NCBI RefSeq assembly: GCF_001676875.1
Contig: NZ_JYKA01000005.1
Location: 124,001 to 188,000 of the forward strand
From: Chromobacterium subtsugae
GTDB taxonomy: Bacteria > Pseudomonadota > Gammaproteobacteria > Burkholderiales > Chromobacteriaceae
Length of the DNA stretch: 64,000 nucleotides
Direction of reading: 5' to 3'
Below the pieces are notes generated by a model that worked only from the letters and a program-made list of their open reading frames with translations, had not been told where the DNA came from and searched no databases. Made by a program: the position numbers and the translations under genes. Shown one piece after another: positions 9,161 to 20,677 of this stretch (the stretch's first letter is position 1; each line of letters begins with the position of its first letter).

Positions 9161-10446
9161 AGCCGCCGCGCCTGCTGCGCCGGCTGGCCAACCCGCAGCG
9201 CCTGTCCGGCCCCATTCTGGAAGCCGCCTTGCCCGGCGTGGCGATAGGCGAGCTGTGCGACATCCGCCGCGGCTGGCAGGACCGCGAGGTGGTGGCGCGC
9301 GCCCAGGTGGTGGGCTTCCAGCGCGAACGCGCGGTGCTCAGCCTGATCGGCGCCGCCCGCGGCCTGTCGCGCGAGGCGGTGCTGGCGCCCAGCGGCCGCG
9401 CGATGTCGGCCTGGGTGGGCGAGGCGGCGCTGGGCGCGGTGCTGGACCCGACAGGGCGGATCGTCGAACGCTTCGCGCCGGCCGAGGGCGCCGGCGGCGA
9501 AGAACGCGCCATCGACGCCGACCCGCCGCCGTATTCGCAGCGGGTGGGCATACGCCAGCCGCTGGCCACCGGCGTGCGCGCGATAGACGGCTTGCTGACC
9601 TGCGGCGTCGGCCAGCGCGTCGGCATCTTCGCCGCCGCCGGCTGCGGCAAGACCATGCTGATGCACATGCTGATCGAACAGGGCGACGCCGACGTGTTCG
9701 TGATCGGCCTGATCGGCGAGCGCGGCCGCGAGGTGACCGAGTTCGCCGAATCGCTGCGCGCCTCGCCGCGGCGCGGGCGCTGCGTGCTGGTATACGCGAC
9801 GTCCGACTTTTCCTCGGTGGACCGCTGCAACGCCGCGCTGCTGGCCACCACGGTGGCGGAGCATTTCCGCGACCAGGGCAAGAAAGTGATGCTGTTCGTC
9901 GATTCGATGACGCGCTACGCCCGCGCGCTGCGCGACGTGGCGCTGGCGGCGGGCGAGCCGCCGGCCCGCCGCGGCTATCCGGCCTCGGTGTTCGACAGCC
10001 TGCCGCGCCTCTTGGAGCGGCCGGGCGCCACCCGCGGCGGCAGCATCACCGCCTTTTACACCGTATTGCTGGAGAGCGACGACGAGCCGGACCCGATGGC
10101 TGACGAGATCCGCTCCATCCTGGACGGCCACATCTATCTGAGCCGCAAGCTGGCCGGCCAGGGCCATTACCCGGCGATAGACGCGCTCAGGAGCGCCAGC
10201 CGGGTGGCGGGCCAGGTGACGGACGCAGACCACCGGCGCAGCGCCGCCGCGGTGCGCGGCCTGATGGCCAGGCTGGAGGAGCTGCAGGTGTTTCTGGACC
10301 TGGGCGAATACCGGCCGGGCGAAAACGCCGACAACGACCGGGCGCTGGCCGCGCGCGCGCCGCTGCAGCGCTGGCTGCGCCAGGGCGTGGACGAAAGCTC
10401 GCCGCTGGCGGACACCCTGGCGGGCCTGCATGCGCTCGCCGATTGA
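9157..10446 (+). CDS. invC: T3SS ATPase InvC (SctN)
   Basis: 429-residue hexameric ATPase at the base of the export apparatus, related to the F1 beta subunit and FliI. The Walker A loop AAAGCGKT is at about residues 160-167, Walker [18 protein letters not shown] follows, and the [20 protein letters not shown] signature is present. Length matches Salmonella InvC (431). The frame stays open upstream to 8914 inside invB, but ATG 9157 overlapping the invB stop gives the expected N-terminus. The last 17 bases overlap invI. Confidence 0.95.
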   Translation: MKPPRLLRRLANPQRLSGPILEAALPGVAIGELCDIRRGWQDREVVARAQVVGFQRERAVLSLIGAARGLSREAVLAPSGRAMSAWVGEAALGAVLDPTGRIVERFAPAEGAGGEERAIDADPPPYSQRVGIRQPLATGVRAIDGLLTCGVGQRVGIFAAAGCGKTMLMHMLIEQGDADVFVIGLIGERGREVTEFAESLRASPRRGRCVLVYATSDFSSVDRCNAALLATTVAEHFRDQGKKVMLFVDSMTRYARALRDVALAAGEPPARRGYPASVFDSLPRLLERPGATRGGSITAFYTVLLESDDEPDPMADEIRSILDGHIYLSRKLAGQGHYPAIDALRSASRVAGQVTDADHRRSAAAVRGLMARLEELQVFLDLGEYRPGENADNDRALAARAPLQRWLRQGVDESSPLADTLAGLHALAD

Positions 10447-10885
10447 GCCGGGGCCGCTGTTGTCGCGTTGCCAGGCCGAACAGCGGCGCTGCGACAGCGA
10501 ACTGGCGCAGCTGGCGCGGGAGGACGGGCAACTGGAAGCGCGCCAGCGCGATCTGGACGGCCAGGGCGAAGGCCTGCGCCGGCTGCTGCTGGCGCAGCGC
10601 CCAGCCGGCGCGGCCTTGGACCGCGGCCAGCTGTTCGCGCTGCTGCGCAAGCAGGCGGTGCTGCGCCGCCAGCTGCAAAACCTGGACTTGCAGCGGGAGC
10701 AGGCGCGCGAACAGCGGCTGCAGCTGGCGGAGCGGCGCGAGCGGCAGGCGGCGCTGCGCCGCCAGTGGCTGCGCAAGGAAGAAAAATACCAACGCTGGAT
10801 GCAGCTGCAACGCCGGCGCCGGCGCTTGCTGGGCTTGCGTCAGGAAGAAATCGAACAAGAGGAGATGACGACATGGCAAGCGTGA
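10430..10885 (+). CDS. invI: T3SS central stalk protein InvI/SpaM (SctO)
   Basis: 151-residue, highly charged, helical coiled-coil protein rich in Arg, Gln and Leu. It matches the SctO/FliJ-type stalk that sits in the ATPase hexamer and reaches the InvA ring. Length is close to Salmonella InvI (147). It overlaps the end of invC by 17 bases and invJ by 13 bases, the same gene order as SPI-1. Sequence is low-complexity, so the call leans on position and coiled-coil character. Confidence 0.85.
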   Translation: MRSPIEPGPLLSRCQAEQRRCDSELAQLAREDGQLEARQRDLDGQGEGLRRLLLAQRPAGAALDRGQLFALLRKQAVLRRQLQNLDLQREQAREQRLQLAERRERQAALRRQWLRKEEKYQRWMQLQRRRRRLLGLRQEEIEQEEMTTWQA

Positions 10886-11898
10886 TGCCGACAAGCGCGC
10901 CGGCGGCGATGGCGCCGGCCCAGCAAGCGGAAGCCGAGGGCGTGGCGGGCGCGTTCGCGCGGCAGGCCGGCCGGCTGGCGCGGGACGAAACGGGGGGCGA
11001 GCGCGACAAGGACAAGGACGCGTTGCCTGAAACCGGCGTTTTCGCGCTGTTGCCGCCGGCGTTGCCGCCGCTCGGCCTGCCGGCGCATGGCCGCCGCGCC
11101 GCCGACGCTCAGCCCGTGGCAGCGGGCATGAAGGCGGCGAGCGGAGCGGTGGAGAAAGAGGCGCGCCGCGACGGTGGCCGCGCATCGCTGGAGCAGGCGC
11201 TCGCCGCGGCGGCGAAAGCCGCCGCCCATGCCGGCGCGGCCGCGCCGCAGCCGGGCCTGAAACCGCGCGGCAAGGAGGCCAGCGGTCCCGCCGCGCATGG
11301 CGAGGGTGGCCTGAAGGAGAAGGCGCAGCCTGCGCTGCCCGCCGCGCCGCTGGCCGAACCGTGGCGGCTTGGGCCCTTGTCGCACGAGCACTTGCGCGCG
11401 GCTTTGCCCGCCGCAGCCGGCATGCCGCCCAGCCCGCCGCAGAGTCCGTTGTCTGACCTGCCGGCAGTCCCGTCGCTTGGCCGGCTGAAGGATGAGCCGC
11501 ACAAGCCGGTTGCGGCTGAAGCGTCGGCGCAGCCGGCCAGCCTGCCCGCCGCGCCGCGGAAAGAGGCGGAAGCAGGTCTGCCGCCGCGGGCGGAAACGCC
11601 TCGGCCGCAAACGCCGGGCATGGAGCGCCAGCCGCCGCAACCAGCCGCGGCGGGGGAGCCGCAAGCCGGCCTGACCTATCGCTTCCAGCGCTGGGGCGGC
11701 GAGCATTCGGTCAATGTGCAGTTGCCGTCCGGGCCGGGCGCCGCGCAGCTGACGCTGCAGCCGTCCGACAGCCTGGTGCAGCAGCGCCTGAGCGAGCAGT
11801 GGCAGCATGGCGACCCGCAGCGCTGGGAGCTGGCGCGGGACGGCGGCGAGCGCCAGCGCCGCGACGGCCGCCAGCCTGAGCCGGAGGAGGACGCGTGA
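10873..11898 (+). CDS. invJ: T3SS needle-length regulator InvJ/SpaN (SctP)
   Basis: 341-residue Ala/Pro-rich, mostly disordered protein with a more ordered C-terminal part (about 260-320, pattern HSVNVQLPSG to LSEQWQHGD) resembling the FliK/SpaN-type switch domain. The family is secreted and sets needle or inner-rod length before the switch to translocator export. Length matches InvJ (336). ATG 10873 is preceded by GAGGAG; the frame is open further upstream to 10468, but only inside invI. It overlaps the spaO start (TGATG). Confidence 0.8.
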   Translation: MASVMPTSAPAAMAPAQQAEAEGVAGAFARQAGRLARDETGGERDKDKDALPETGVFALLPPALPPLGLPAHGRRAADAQPVAAGMKAASGAVEKEARRDGGRASLEQALAAAAKAAAHAGAAAPQPGLKPRGKEASGPAAHGEGGLKEKAQPALPAAPLAEPWRLGPLSHEHLRAALPAAAGMPPSPPQSPLSDLPAVPSLGRLKDEPHKPVAAEASAQPASLPAAPRKEAEAGLPPRAETPRPQTPGMERQPPQPAAAGEPQAGLTYRFQRWGGEHSVNVQLPSGPGAAQLTLQPSDSLVQQRLSEQWQHGDPQRWELARDGGERQRRDGRQPEPEEDA

Positions 11899-12794
11899 TG
11901 TTGAAACTGCGGCGAGTGGAGGGCGAAACGCTGGCCTTGCGCCAGGCGGCCGAAATCTGGGCCGGCCAGGGCTGGGAGGCGGAGATCGCCTATCCGCCGC
12001 GCCATGGCCGCTGGCTGGAAGTGGCGGACGAGGACGGGCGCTGGCAGGGCTGGCTGGAGCCGCGCGCCTGGCTCGAGAGCATGGCGCCGGATCTGGCGGT
12101 GCTGGCCAGCGGCGCCGGCGCGGAGCGGCAGGCCGGACGCCTGATCGCCGCCAGCCCCGCGCCGCTGCATTGGCCTATGCCCGATCTGCCGCGCGGACGG
12201 GTGCGCGCCGGCGCGGAGCGGGATGGCGGCGAACTGCCGCAGCGGCCGCTGTTGCGAGTGGCTACGCCGCAAGGGCCGGTATGGCTGGCCAGGGTGGAAG
12301 CGCCGCGGCCCGCCGCCATGCCGGCGAGGCGTTTCGACTGGCTGTCTGCGCCGCTGGCTTTCGGCCTGGGGCATAGCCACATCAGCCAAGCCCTGCTGCG
12401 CAGCGTGCGCGGCGGCGATGTGCTGCTGGTCCAGCAAACGGCGTCCCTGGTGGCCTGCCATGGCAGGACGGTGGGGCGTTATCAACGATCCGATGAAGGA
12501 ATCATCATGGAATGGCAAATGGAAGAGGCGGCGGAGCGGGATGAGCCGGCGCTGGCCGATATCGAACAATTGCCGGTGCGGCTGGAGTTCGTCTTGCAGC
12601 AAAGCCGGGTGACGCTGGCCGAATTGCGGCAGCTGTGCCAGGGCCGGCTGCTGCCGTTGCAGGCCGGCGCCGAGCGCCAGGTGGAGGTGCGCGCCAACGG
12701 CGCCTTGCTGGGCCGCGGCGAGCTGGTGCAACTGGATGGGCAGCTGGGCGTGGAAGTGGCGCAGTGGCGGGACGGGCCGGACGATGTCGAATGA
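11898..12794 (+). CDS. spaO: T3SS sorting-platform protein SpaO (SctQ), full-length product
   Basis: 298-residue C-ring/sorting-platform protein of the FliM/FliN-related SctQ family. The C-terminal 75 residues form the SPOA2 domain (IEQLPVRLEFVLQQSRVTL to GQLGVEVAQW); a divergent SPOA1 lies before it. Length matches Salmonella SpaO (303). ATG 11898 overlaps the invJ stop; a GTG one codon upstream is an alternative. Codon 204 is an internal ATG with its own ribosome binding site, giving a second product listed separately. The end overlaps spaP by 11 bases. Confidence 0.9.
   Translation: MLKLRRVEGETLALRQAAEIWAGQGWEAEIAYPPRHGRWLEVADEDGRWQGWLEPRAWLESMAPDLAVLASGAGAERQAGRLIAASPAPLHWPMPDLPRGRVRAGAERDGGELPQRPLLRVATPQGPVWLARVEAPRPAAMPARRFDWLSAPLAFGLGHSHISQALLRSVRGGDVLLVQQTASLVACHGRTVGRYQRSDEGIIMEWQMEEAAERDEPALADIEQLPVRLEFVLQQSRVTLAELRQLCQGRLLPLQAGAERQVEVRANGALLGRGELVQLDGQLGVEVAQWRDGPDDVE
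12507..12794 (+). CDS. Short SpaO product from an internal start (SPOA2 domain)
   Basis: An in-frame ATG at 12507 (codon 204 of spaO) is preceded by GAAGGA at 12495-12500 with 6 bases of spacing, a better ribosome binding site than most genes in this operon have. The 95-residue product contains the whole SPOA2 domain. In Salmonella SpaO and Yersinia YscQ an internally initiated C-terminal fragment is known and joins the full-length protein; in Salmonella it begins at about codon 203, almost the same place. Expression here is inferred, not shown. Confidence 0.7.
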   Translation: MEWQMEEAAERDEPALADIEQLPVRLEFVLQQSRVTLAELRQLCQGRLLPLQAGAERQVEVRANGALLGRGELVQLDGQLGVEVAQWRDGPDDVE

Positions 12795-13443
12795 TATTTC
12801 GCTGATCGCGCTGCTGGCGTTTTCCACGCTGCTGCCGTTCCTGATCGCGTCGGGCACCTGCTTCATCAAGTTCTCCATCGTGTTCGTGATGGTGCGCAAC
12901 GCGCTGGGCCTGCAGCAGGTGCCGTCCAATATGACGCTCAACGGCATCGCGCTGATGCTGTCGATGTTCGTGATGCTACCCGTCGCGCAGCAGGCTTACG
13001 GTTATTACCAGGAAGAGCGAGTCAGCTTCACCAGCGTGGAGTCGGTGAGCAACTTCGTCGAAAACGGCCTGGACGGCTACCGCGCGTATCTGCAGAAGTA
13101 TTCCGACCCGGAACTGACCCGTTTCTTCGAGAAGGCGCAGGTCGACCGCGCCGAGCGCGAAACCGGCAGCGCCGCGGCGGACGAACAGCCATCCATCTTC
13201 GCCTTGCTGCCGGCCTACGCGCTCAGCGAGATCAAGAGCGCGTTCAAGATCGGTTTTTACCTGTACCTGCCCTTCGTGGTGGTGGACCTGGTGATCTCCA
13301 GCATCCTGCTGGCGCTGGGGATGATGATGATGAGCCCGGTGACGATATCGGTGCCGATCAAGCTGGTGCTGTTCGTGGCGCTGGACGGCTGGACGCTGTT
13401 GTCCAAGGGCCTGGTGCTGCAATACCTGGATCTGGCGACGTAG
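12784..13443 (+). CDS. spaP: T3SS export gate protein SpaP (SctR)
   Basis: 219-residue inner-membrane protein of the FliP/SctR family, which with SctS and SctT makes the export gate pore. Four membrane segments are visible: about 7-27, 50-70, 155-180 and 190-212. The family patterns FIKFSIVFVMVRNALG and the C-terminal MMMSPVTISVPIKLVLFV are present. Length matches Salmonella SpaP (224). ATG 12784 lies inside the end of spaO, suggesting translational coupling. An unusual 359-base gap separates it from spaQ. Confidence 0.94.
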   Translation: MSNDISLIALLAFSTLLPFLIASGTCFIKFSIVFVMVRNALGLQQVPSNMTLNGIALMLSMFVMLPVAQQAYGYYQEERVSFTSVESVSNFVENGLDGYRAYLQKYSDPELTRFFEKAQVDRAERETGSAAADEQPSIFALLPAYALSEIKSAFKIGFYLYLPFVVVDLVISSILLALGMMMMSPVTISVPIKLVLFVALDGWTLLSKGLVLQYLDLAT

Positions 13444-13802
13444 CGGGCGCCGGGGCGGCGGCAAATGGCGCTACCGGTTTGAACGGAGCGGAGAGTCCGC
13501 TGCGCGGGCGATGATTTTCATGGCCGGGGCTGCCCGGCAGGCAGGTCTGGGAGCTGTCTCGCCAGCCCCCTGACAACCCCAGTCGACCCCGACCGCGCGG
13601 CGAAACCCCGCCCCCGCATCCCTCGCCAAGGCGCCGCCGAACTCGCGATTTGCTAGCGTCAAATCGCTCAGACAAACGGCGGCTTAAAACCTTGGCGAGG
13701 GATGCGCGGACGGCTTGCGCTGGCGGGGAAGGCGGGAGCGTCGGATGCGTCCTGCCCTTAGGCTCCTGCGTGCACAGTTTTTGTTGATTGAAAGGTTTTC
13801 CT
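13444..13802 (+). other. Long non-coding gap between spaP and spaQ
   Basis: In SPI-1 these two genes are nearly contiguous; here 359 bases intervene without a convincing open frame. The gap contains a large nested inverted repeat (listed separately) and GC-rich flanks with C-runs. The last 20 bases carry AAAGG, the spaQ ribosome binding site. It may interrupt or attenuate the transcript; no obvious sigma-70 promoter was seen. Confidence 0.8.
13615..13706. repeat. 92-bp nested inverted repeat inserted between spaP and spaQ
   Basis: Outer arms of 17 bases are perfectly complementary (13615-13631 and 13690-13706). Inside, GCCGCCG (13633-13639) pairs with CGGCGGC (13677-13683), and GCGATTTG (13645-13652) pairs with CAAATCGC (13660-13667) around a 7-base loop. 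The whole element folds into one long imperfect cruciform or hairpin. There is no coding capacity. Form and location fit a miniature mobile or REP/BIME-like intergenic element, or a structured RNA element controlling downstream spaQRS. No second copy was noticed in this window. Confidence 0.8.
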
Positions 13803-14063
13803 ATGAACGACCTGGTTTTCGCCGGCAACAAGGCGCTTTACCTGGTGCTGCTGATGTCGGCCTGGCCCATCGTGGTCGCCACCGTGATCGGCCTGCTGGT
13901 CGGTTTGTTTCAAACCGTCACCCAGCTGCAGGAGCAGACGCTGCCGTTCGGCATCAAGCTGTTCGGCGTCAGCCTGTGCCTGTTCCTGCTGTCCGGCTGG
14001 TACGGTGAAACCTTGCTCGCCTTCGGCCGCGAGGTGATGCGGCTGGCGCTGGCCAGGGGCTAG
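13803..14063 (+). CDS. spaQ: T3SS export gate protein SpaQ (SctS)
   Basis: 86-residue protein with two membrane helices (about 12-35 and 50-70), of the FliQ/SctS family. Length equals Salmonella SpaQ (86). A TTG at 13788 is in frame, but ATG 13803 with AAAGG at 13791-13795 gives the family N-terminus ([16 protein letters not shown]). spaR starts 3 bases after the stop. First gene after the 359-base gap, so its translation is not coupled to spaP. Confidence 0.93.
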   Translation: MNDLVFAGNKALYLVLLMSAWPIVVATVIGLLVGLFQTVTQLQEQTLPFGIKLFGVSLCLFLLSGWYGETLLAFGREVMRLALARG

Positions 14064-14066
14064 CCG

Positions 14067-14840
14067 ATGCCGTTCGGGCTGTTTTTCGAGATCCACGGCT
14101 GGGTGGCCGCGGCGGCGCTGGGTTTCGCCCGCGTGGCGCCGGTGTTTTTCATCCTGCCTTTCCTCAATAGCAATGTGCTGACCGGGGTGGTGCGCACCTC
14201 GGTGGCGATGCTGGTGGCGCTGGGACTGTGGCCGCACGCGCCGGAGGCGCTGCCGGCCTTCGACGCGCTGTCGTTCGCCGCGCTGATCGCGCGCGAGGCG
14301 ACGGTGGGCTTGCTGCTGGGCTGCCTGCTGGCCTGGCCGTTCTGGGTGTTCCACGCGCTGGGCAGCATTATAGACAACCAGCGCGGCGCGACGCTGAGCA
14401 GCAGCATAGACCCGGCCAACGGCGTGGACACCTCGGAGCTGGCCAATCTGTTCAATCTGTTCGCCGCCGCGGTTTATCTGCAGGGAGGCGGCATGGCGCT
14501 GATGCTGGATTTGTTCCGCGAAAGCTACCGCTTGTGCGACCCGCTGGGCGGCGGCATGCCGGCGCTGGCGCCGCTGCTGGGCCTGCTCAATCAGGTGGTG
14601 TCCAAATCAGTGGTGCTGGCCAGCCCGGTGATGGCGGCGCTGCTGCTGACCGAGGCGGTGCTGGGACTGTTGTCCCGCTTCGCGCCGCAGATGAACGCCT
14701 TTGCGGTGTCGCTGACGGTGAAGAGCGCGGTGGCGCTGCTGATCATGTTGCTGTATTTCGCGCCGGTGCTGCCGGACGCGCTGGCGCGGCTGTCTTTCCA
14801 GCCCGGCGCCTTGTCCGGCTGGCTGCCGGCCGGAGGCTGA
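14067..14840 (+). CDS. spaR: T3SS export gate protein SpaR (SctT)
   Basis: 257-residue integral membrane protein of the FliR/SctT family with six or so hydrophobic segments and the conserved stretch around IIDNQRGATLSSSIDP (about 100-115). Length is close to Salmonella SpaR (263). It starts 3 bases after spaQ and ends 1 base before spaS. With SpaP and SpaQ it builds the helical export gate beneath the needle. Confidence 0.94.
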   Translation: MPFGLFFEIHGWVAAAALGFARVAPVFFILPFLNSNVLTGVVRTSVAMLVALGLWPHAPEALPAFDALSFAALIAREATVGLLLGCLLAWPFWVFHALGSIIDNQRGATLSSSIDPANGVDTSELANLFNLFAAAVYLQGGGMALMLDLFRESYRLCDPLGGGMPALAPLLGLLNQVVSKSVVLASPVMAALLLTEAVLGLLSRFAPQMNAFAVSLTVKSAVALLIMLLYFAPVLPDALARLSFQPGALSGWLPAGG

Positions 14841-14841
14841 G

Positions 14842-18261
<3,420 letters not shown>

Positions 18262-18280
18262 ACCAGAGGAGCCATAGAAT

Positions 18281-19534
18281 ATGATCAGCCTGAATCACAG
18301 CAGCCCCCTCGCCATTTCCCTCCCGACCGGCGCCGACAGCCCCAAGGCGCGCGCCGCCGACGGCCTGATTTCCGTCGCCACCCTGCTGCCGGCGCTGCGC
18401 GCCAGCGGCGAAACCGGCCGCGAACTGGCCGGCGCGCTGGCGGGCCAGCCCGAACTCGCCAAGCCGCAAGGCATGCTGAAGCCTGAGGACGCCGGCGCGC
18501 TGCACCGCTGGCTGAGCGGCAAGCTGGACGACCGCCAGTTCACCGCCGGCATCGAGCAGACCATGGGCAAGCTGGAGTTGCTCATCGACAAGGAATTGAA
18601 AGCGCGCGGCGACGAGGCCAAGGACCCGGCCTTCGACATCAGCGGCATGTCCACCCGCATGGCCGCGCTGCTGGCGCAGGCCATCGTGCTGATGTCGGCG
18701 CTGCGCACCGCCGACAGCGCCCTGAGCAGCAAGCTGTCGCAGGTGAGCTTCGACGCCACCAAGAGCACCGCGGCTTCCATGGTGCGCGAGGGCCTGTCCA
18801 ATCTGTCCAGCAGCGTGGCGCAGGGCGCGATCCAGTTCGGCGTCACCGGCGTCGGCGCCAAGAAGCAGCTCAGCGGCCTGTCCGCCGAGCGCGGCGCGCT
18901 GAAGAACAACGCGCCCAAGCTGAACAAGCTGGGCGACGAGGCGCGCAACATCCAGGGCGCGCTGGGCCGCCAGGGCAGCGTCAAGCTGGGCGCGGACGCC
19001 GACAGCATGAAAGACATCAAGCTGGCGTCGCCGCAGGCGGGCAACCGCCAGAGCCTGGCCGAGATGAATGCCCAGCCGGGCGCCGGCGCCGGGGTGGCGG
19101 ACGGCATGGCCGCCGCGCGCGACGGCGCGGTGCCGCTGCAGGCGAGCAATCAGCGTCTGGCCAGCCAGCATGAAGCCGCGCTGGGCAGCGTCGGCGACGA
19201 CATTCCGGTGAAAACCCGCGCCGAGCAGGCCGCGCTGGAAGACACCCGGCTCAAGTCGCAGGCCAAGCAGACCACTGGCAAGGCCATCATGGAGGCGTCC
19301 AACGCCGCCGGCGGCATCGCCGGCGGTTCCGGCCGCTACGCCGCCACGCTGGAGCAAGCCGATCAACAGATCAGCCAGGCGTCCGGCCGGGTGGCCTCCA
19401 ACGCCTCCGACGAGGCGCGCGAGCGCAGCCGCAAGGCCGACAGCATCATCCAGGATCTGCTGAAGACCCTGGAAGGCGTCAGCCAGTCCAAGAGCGCCGC
19501 GATGGGCGCCATCGCCGGCAACATCCGCGCCTGA
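18281..19534 (+). CDS. sipC: T3SS translocator SipC (IpaC family)
   Basis: 417-residue second translocator, Ala/Ser/Gln-rich, with a hydrophobic helix near residues 125-145 (RMAALLAQAIVLMSAL) and helical C-terminal half. In Salmonella SipC also nucleates actin. Length matches SipC (409). Start ATG 18281 follows AGAGGAG with 9-base spacing. Gene order sipB-sipC-sipD is preserved. Confidence 0.92.
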   Translation: MISLNHSSPLAISLPTGADSPKARAADGLISVATLLPALRASGETGRELAGALAGQPELAKPQGMLKPEDAGALHRWLSGKLDDRQFTAGIEQTMGKLELLIDKELKARGDEAKDPAFDISGMSTRMAALLAQAIVLMSALRTADSALSSKLSQVSFDATKSTAASMVREGLSNLSSSVAQGAIQFGVTGVGAKKQLSGLSAERGALKNNAPKLNKLGDEARNIQGALGRQGSVKLGADADSMKDIKLASPQAGNRQSLAEMNAQPGAGAGVADGMAAARDGAVPLQASNQRLASQHEAALGSVGDDIPVKTRAEQAALEDTRLKSQAKQTTGKAIMEASNAAGGIAGGSGRYAATLEQADQQISQASGRVASNASDEARERSRKADSIIQDLLKTLEGVSQSKSAAMGAIAGNIRA

Positions 19535-19614
19535 TCCCGTCAACCGGGCCGGGGCGCTGCGCCCTGGCTGCCCTGTCGCCCGCCGGCGTCCTGCTGGCGG
19601 GCGTGGAGAGACTC

Positions 19615-20655
19615 ATGCTCGACTCCCTGATCCGCACCCCGTCCATTCCGCTGTACTCCGCCGCGCGCGCGCAAAGCGAAGCGCCGGCCGCCGAGCTGCA
19701 AACCGCGCCGCCGCGCGGGGAAAGCGCGCCGCTTCCGCCCAACGCCAAGCTGATGCAGGCCACGCTGCAGTCCGCCAGGCAGCTGGACGCCGCGCTGCAG
19801 TCGCAACAGCGAGACGCCGCCGCCGGCCGGCCGCCCGCCGGCGAAACGCAGGACCGCAAGGCCTTGGCGCTGCACCAGCTGGACGGCAATCTGCGCGGGC
19901 TGAGCGCGGCCGGCTACCGTCTGGCGCCGGAAGCGGTGAGCGCGATGGCCGCCGAAAACGACGCGGCGCTTGACGCCGCGCCGCAGCTGCTGCGAGAGCA
20001 GGCGCCGACGCTGGCTGATCACCAGATGTATCCGGACAGCGTGTTGTGGGACAACATCGCCAAGGCCATCGGCGGCATCAACGACAACTATCTGGGCGTC
20101 TACGAGAATGTGGTGGGCAAGTACACCGCCTTCTACCAGGCGTTCAGCGACATCCTGGCCAAGCTGGGCAGCCTGATTTCGTCCAACGACAAGGGCGACA
20201 AGGTGACGCTGGAGGTCGGCCAGCTGGTGACGCTGTTGGAGAAGCTGAAAACCGATTTCAGCCTGCCCAATTCCGCCGCCATCCTGTTTCCCAAACAGGG
20301 CGCCAAGGCCACCGAGGCGCAAGCCAAGCAGTGGGCGAGCGAGCTGGGCCTGCCGGACGGCTGCGTGAAGCCCTTGCCGGGCGGCGGTTACGGGGTGGTG
20401 CTGGACCTGGGGCCGATCACCGTGATGACAACGGAGCTGAACAAGTTGGGTAGCGGCAAAGTGGAGCTGGACAACGCCAAGTTCCAGTCCTGGAAGGCCG
20501 GTTTCGACGCCCAGGAAGAAAAGCTGAAAAACACGCTGCAGACGCTGACCCAGAAATACAGCAACGCCAACTCGCTGTTCGACAACCTGGTCAAGGTGCT
20601 CAGCAGCACCATCAGCAGCTGCCTGGAAACCGCCAAGTCCTTCCTGCAGATCTGA
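19615..20655 (+). CDS. sipD: T3SS needle-tip protein SipD (IpaD/BipD family)
   Basis: 346-residue hydrophilic tip protein that caps the needle and senses host cells. The central coiled-coil pair and C-terminal helix (NANSLFDNLVKVLSSTISSC) match the IpaD family; the N-terminal 100 residues make the self-chaperoning helical hairpin. Length matches Salmonella SipD (343). A GTG at 19603 is in frame, but ATG 19615 with GGAGAG 5 bases upstream is better. Confidence 0.93.
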   Translation: MLDSLIRTPSIPLYSAARAQSEAPAAELQTAPPRGESAPLPPNAKLMQATLQSARQLDAALQSQQRDAAAGRPPAGETQDRKALALHQLDGNLRGLSAAGYRLAPEAVSAMAAENDAALDAAPQLLREQAPTLADHQMYPDSVLWDNIAKAIGGINDNYLGVYENVVGKYTAFYQAFSDILAKLGSLISSNDKGDKVTLEVGQLVTLLEKLKTDFSLPNSAAILFPKQGAKATEAQAKQWASELGLPDGCVKPLPGGGYGVVLDLGPITVMTTELNKLGSGKVELDNAKFQSWKAGFDAQEEKLKNTLQTLTQKYSNANSLFDNLVKVLSSTISSCLETAKSFLQI

Positions 20656-20677
20656 CGCCGAACTTCCGGGAGCGCGC

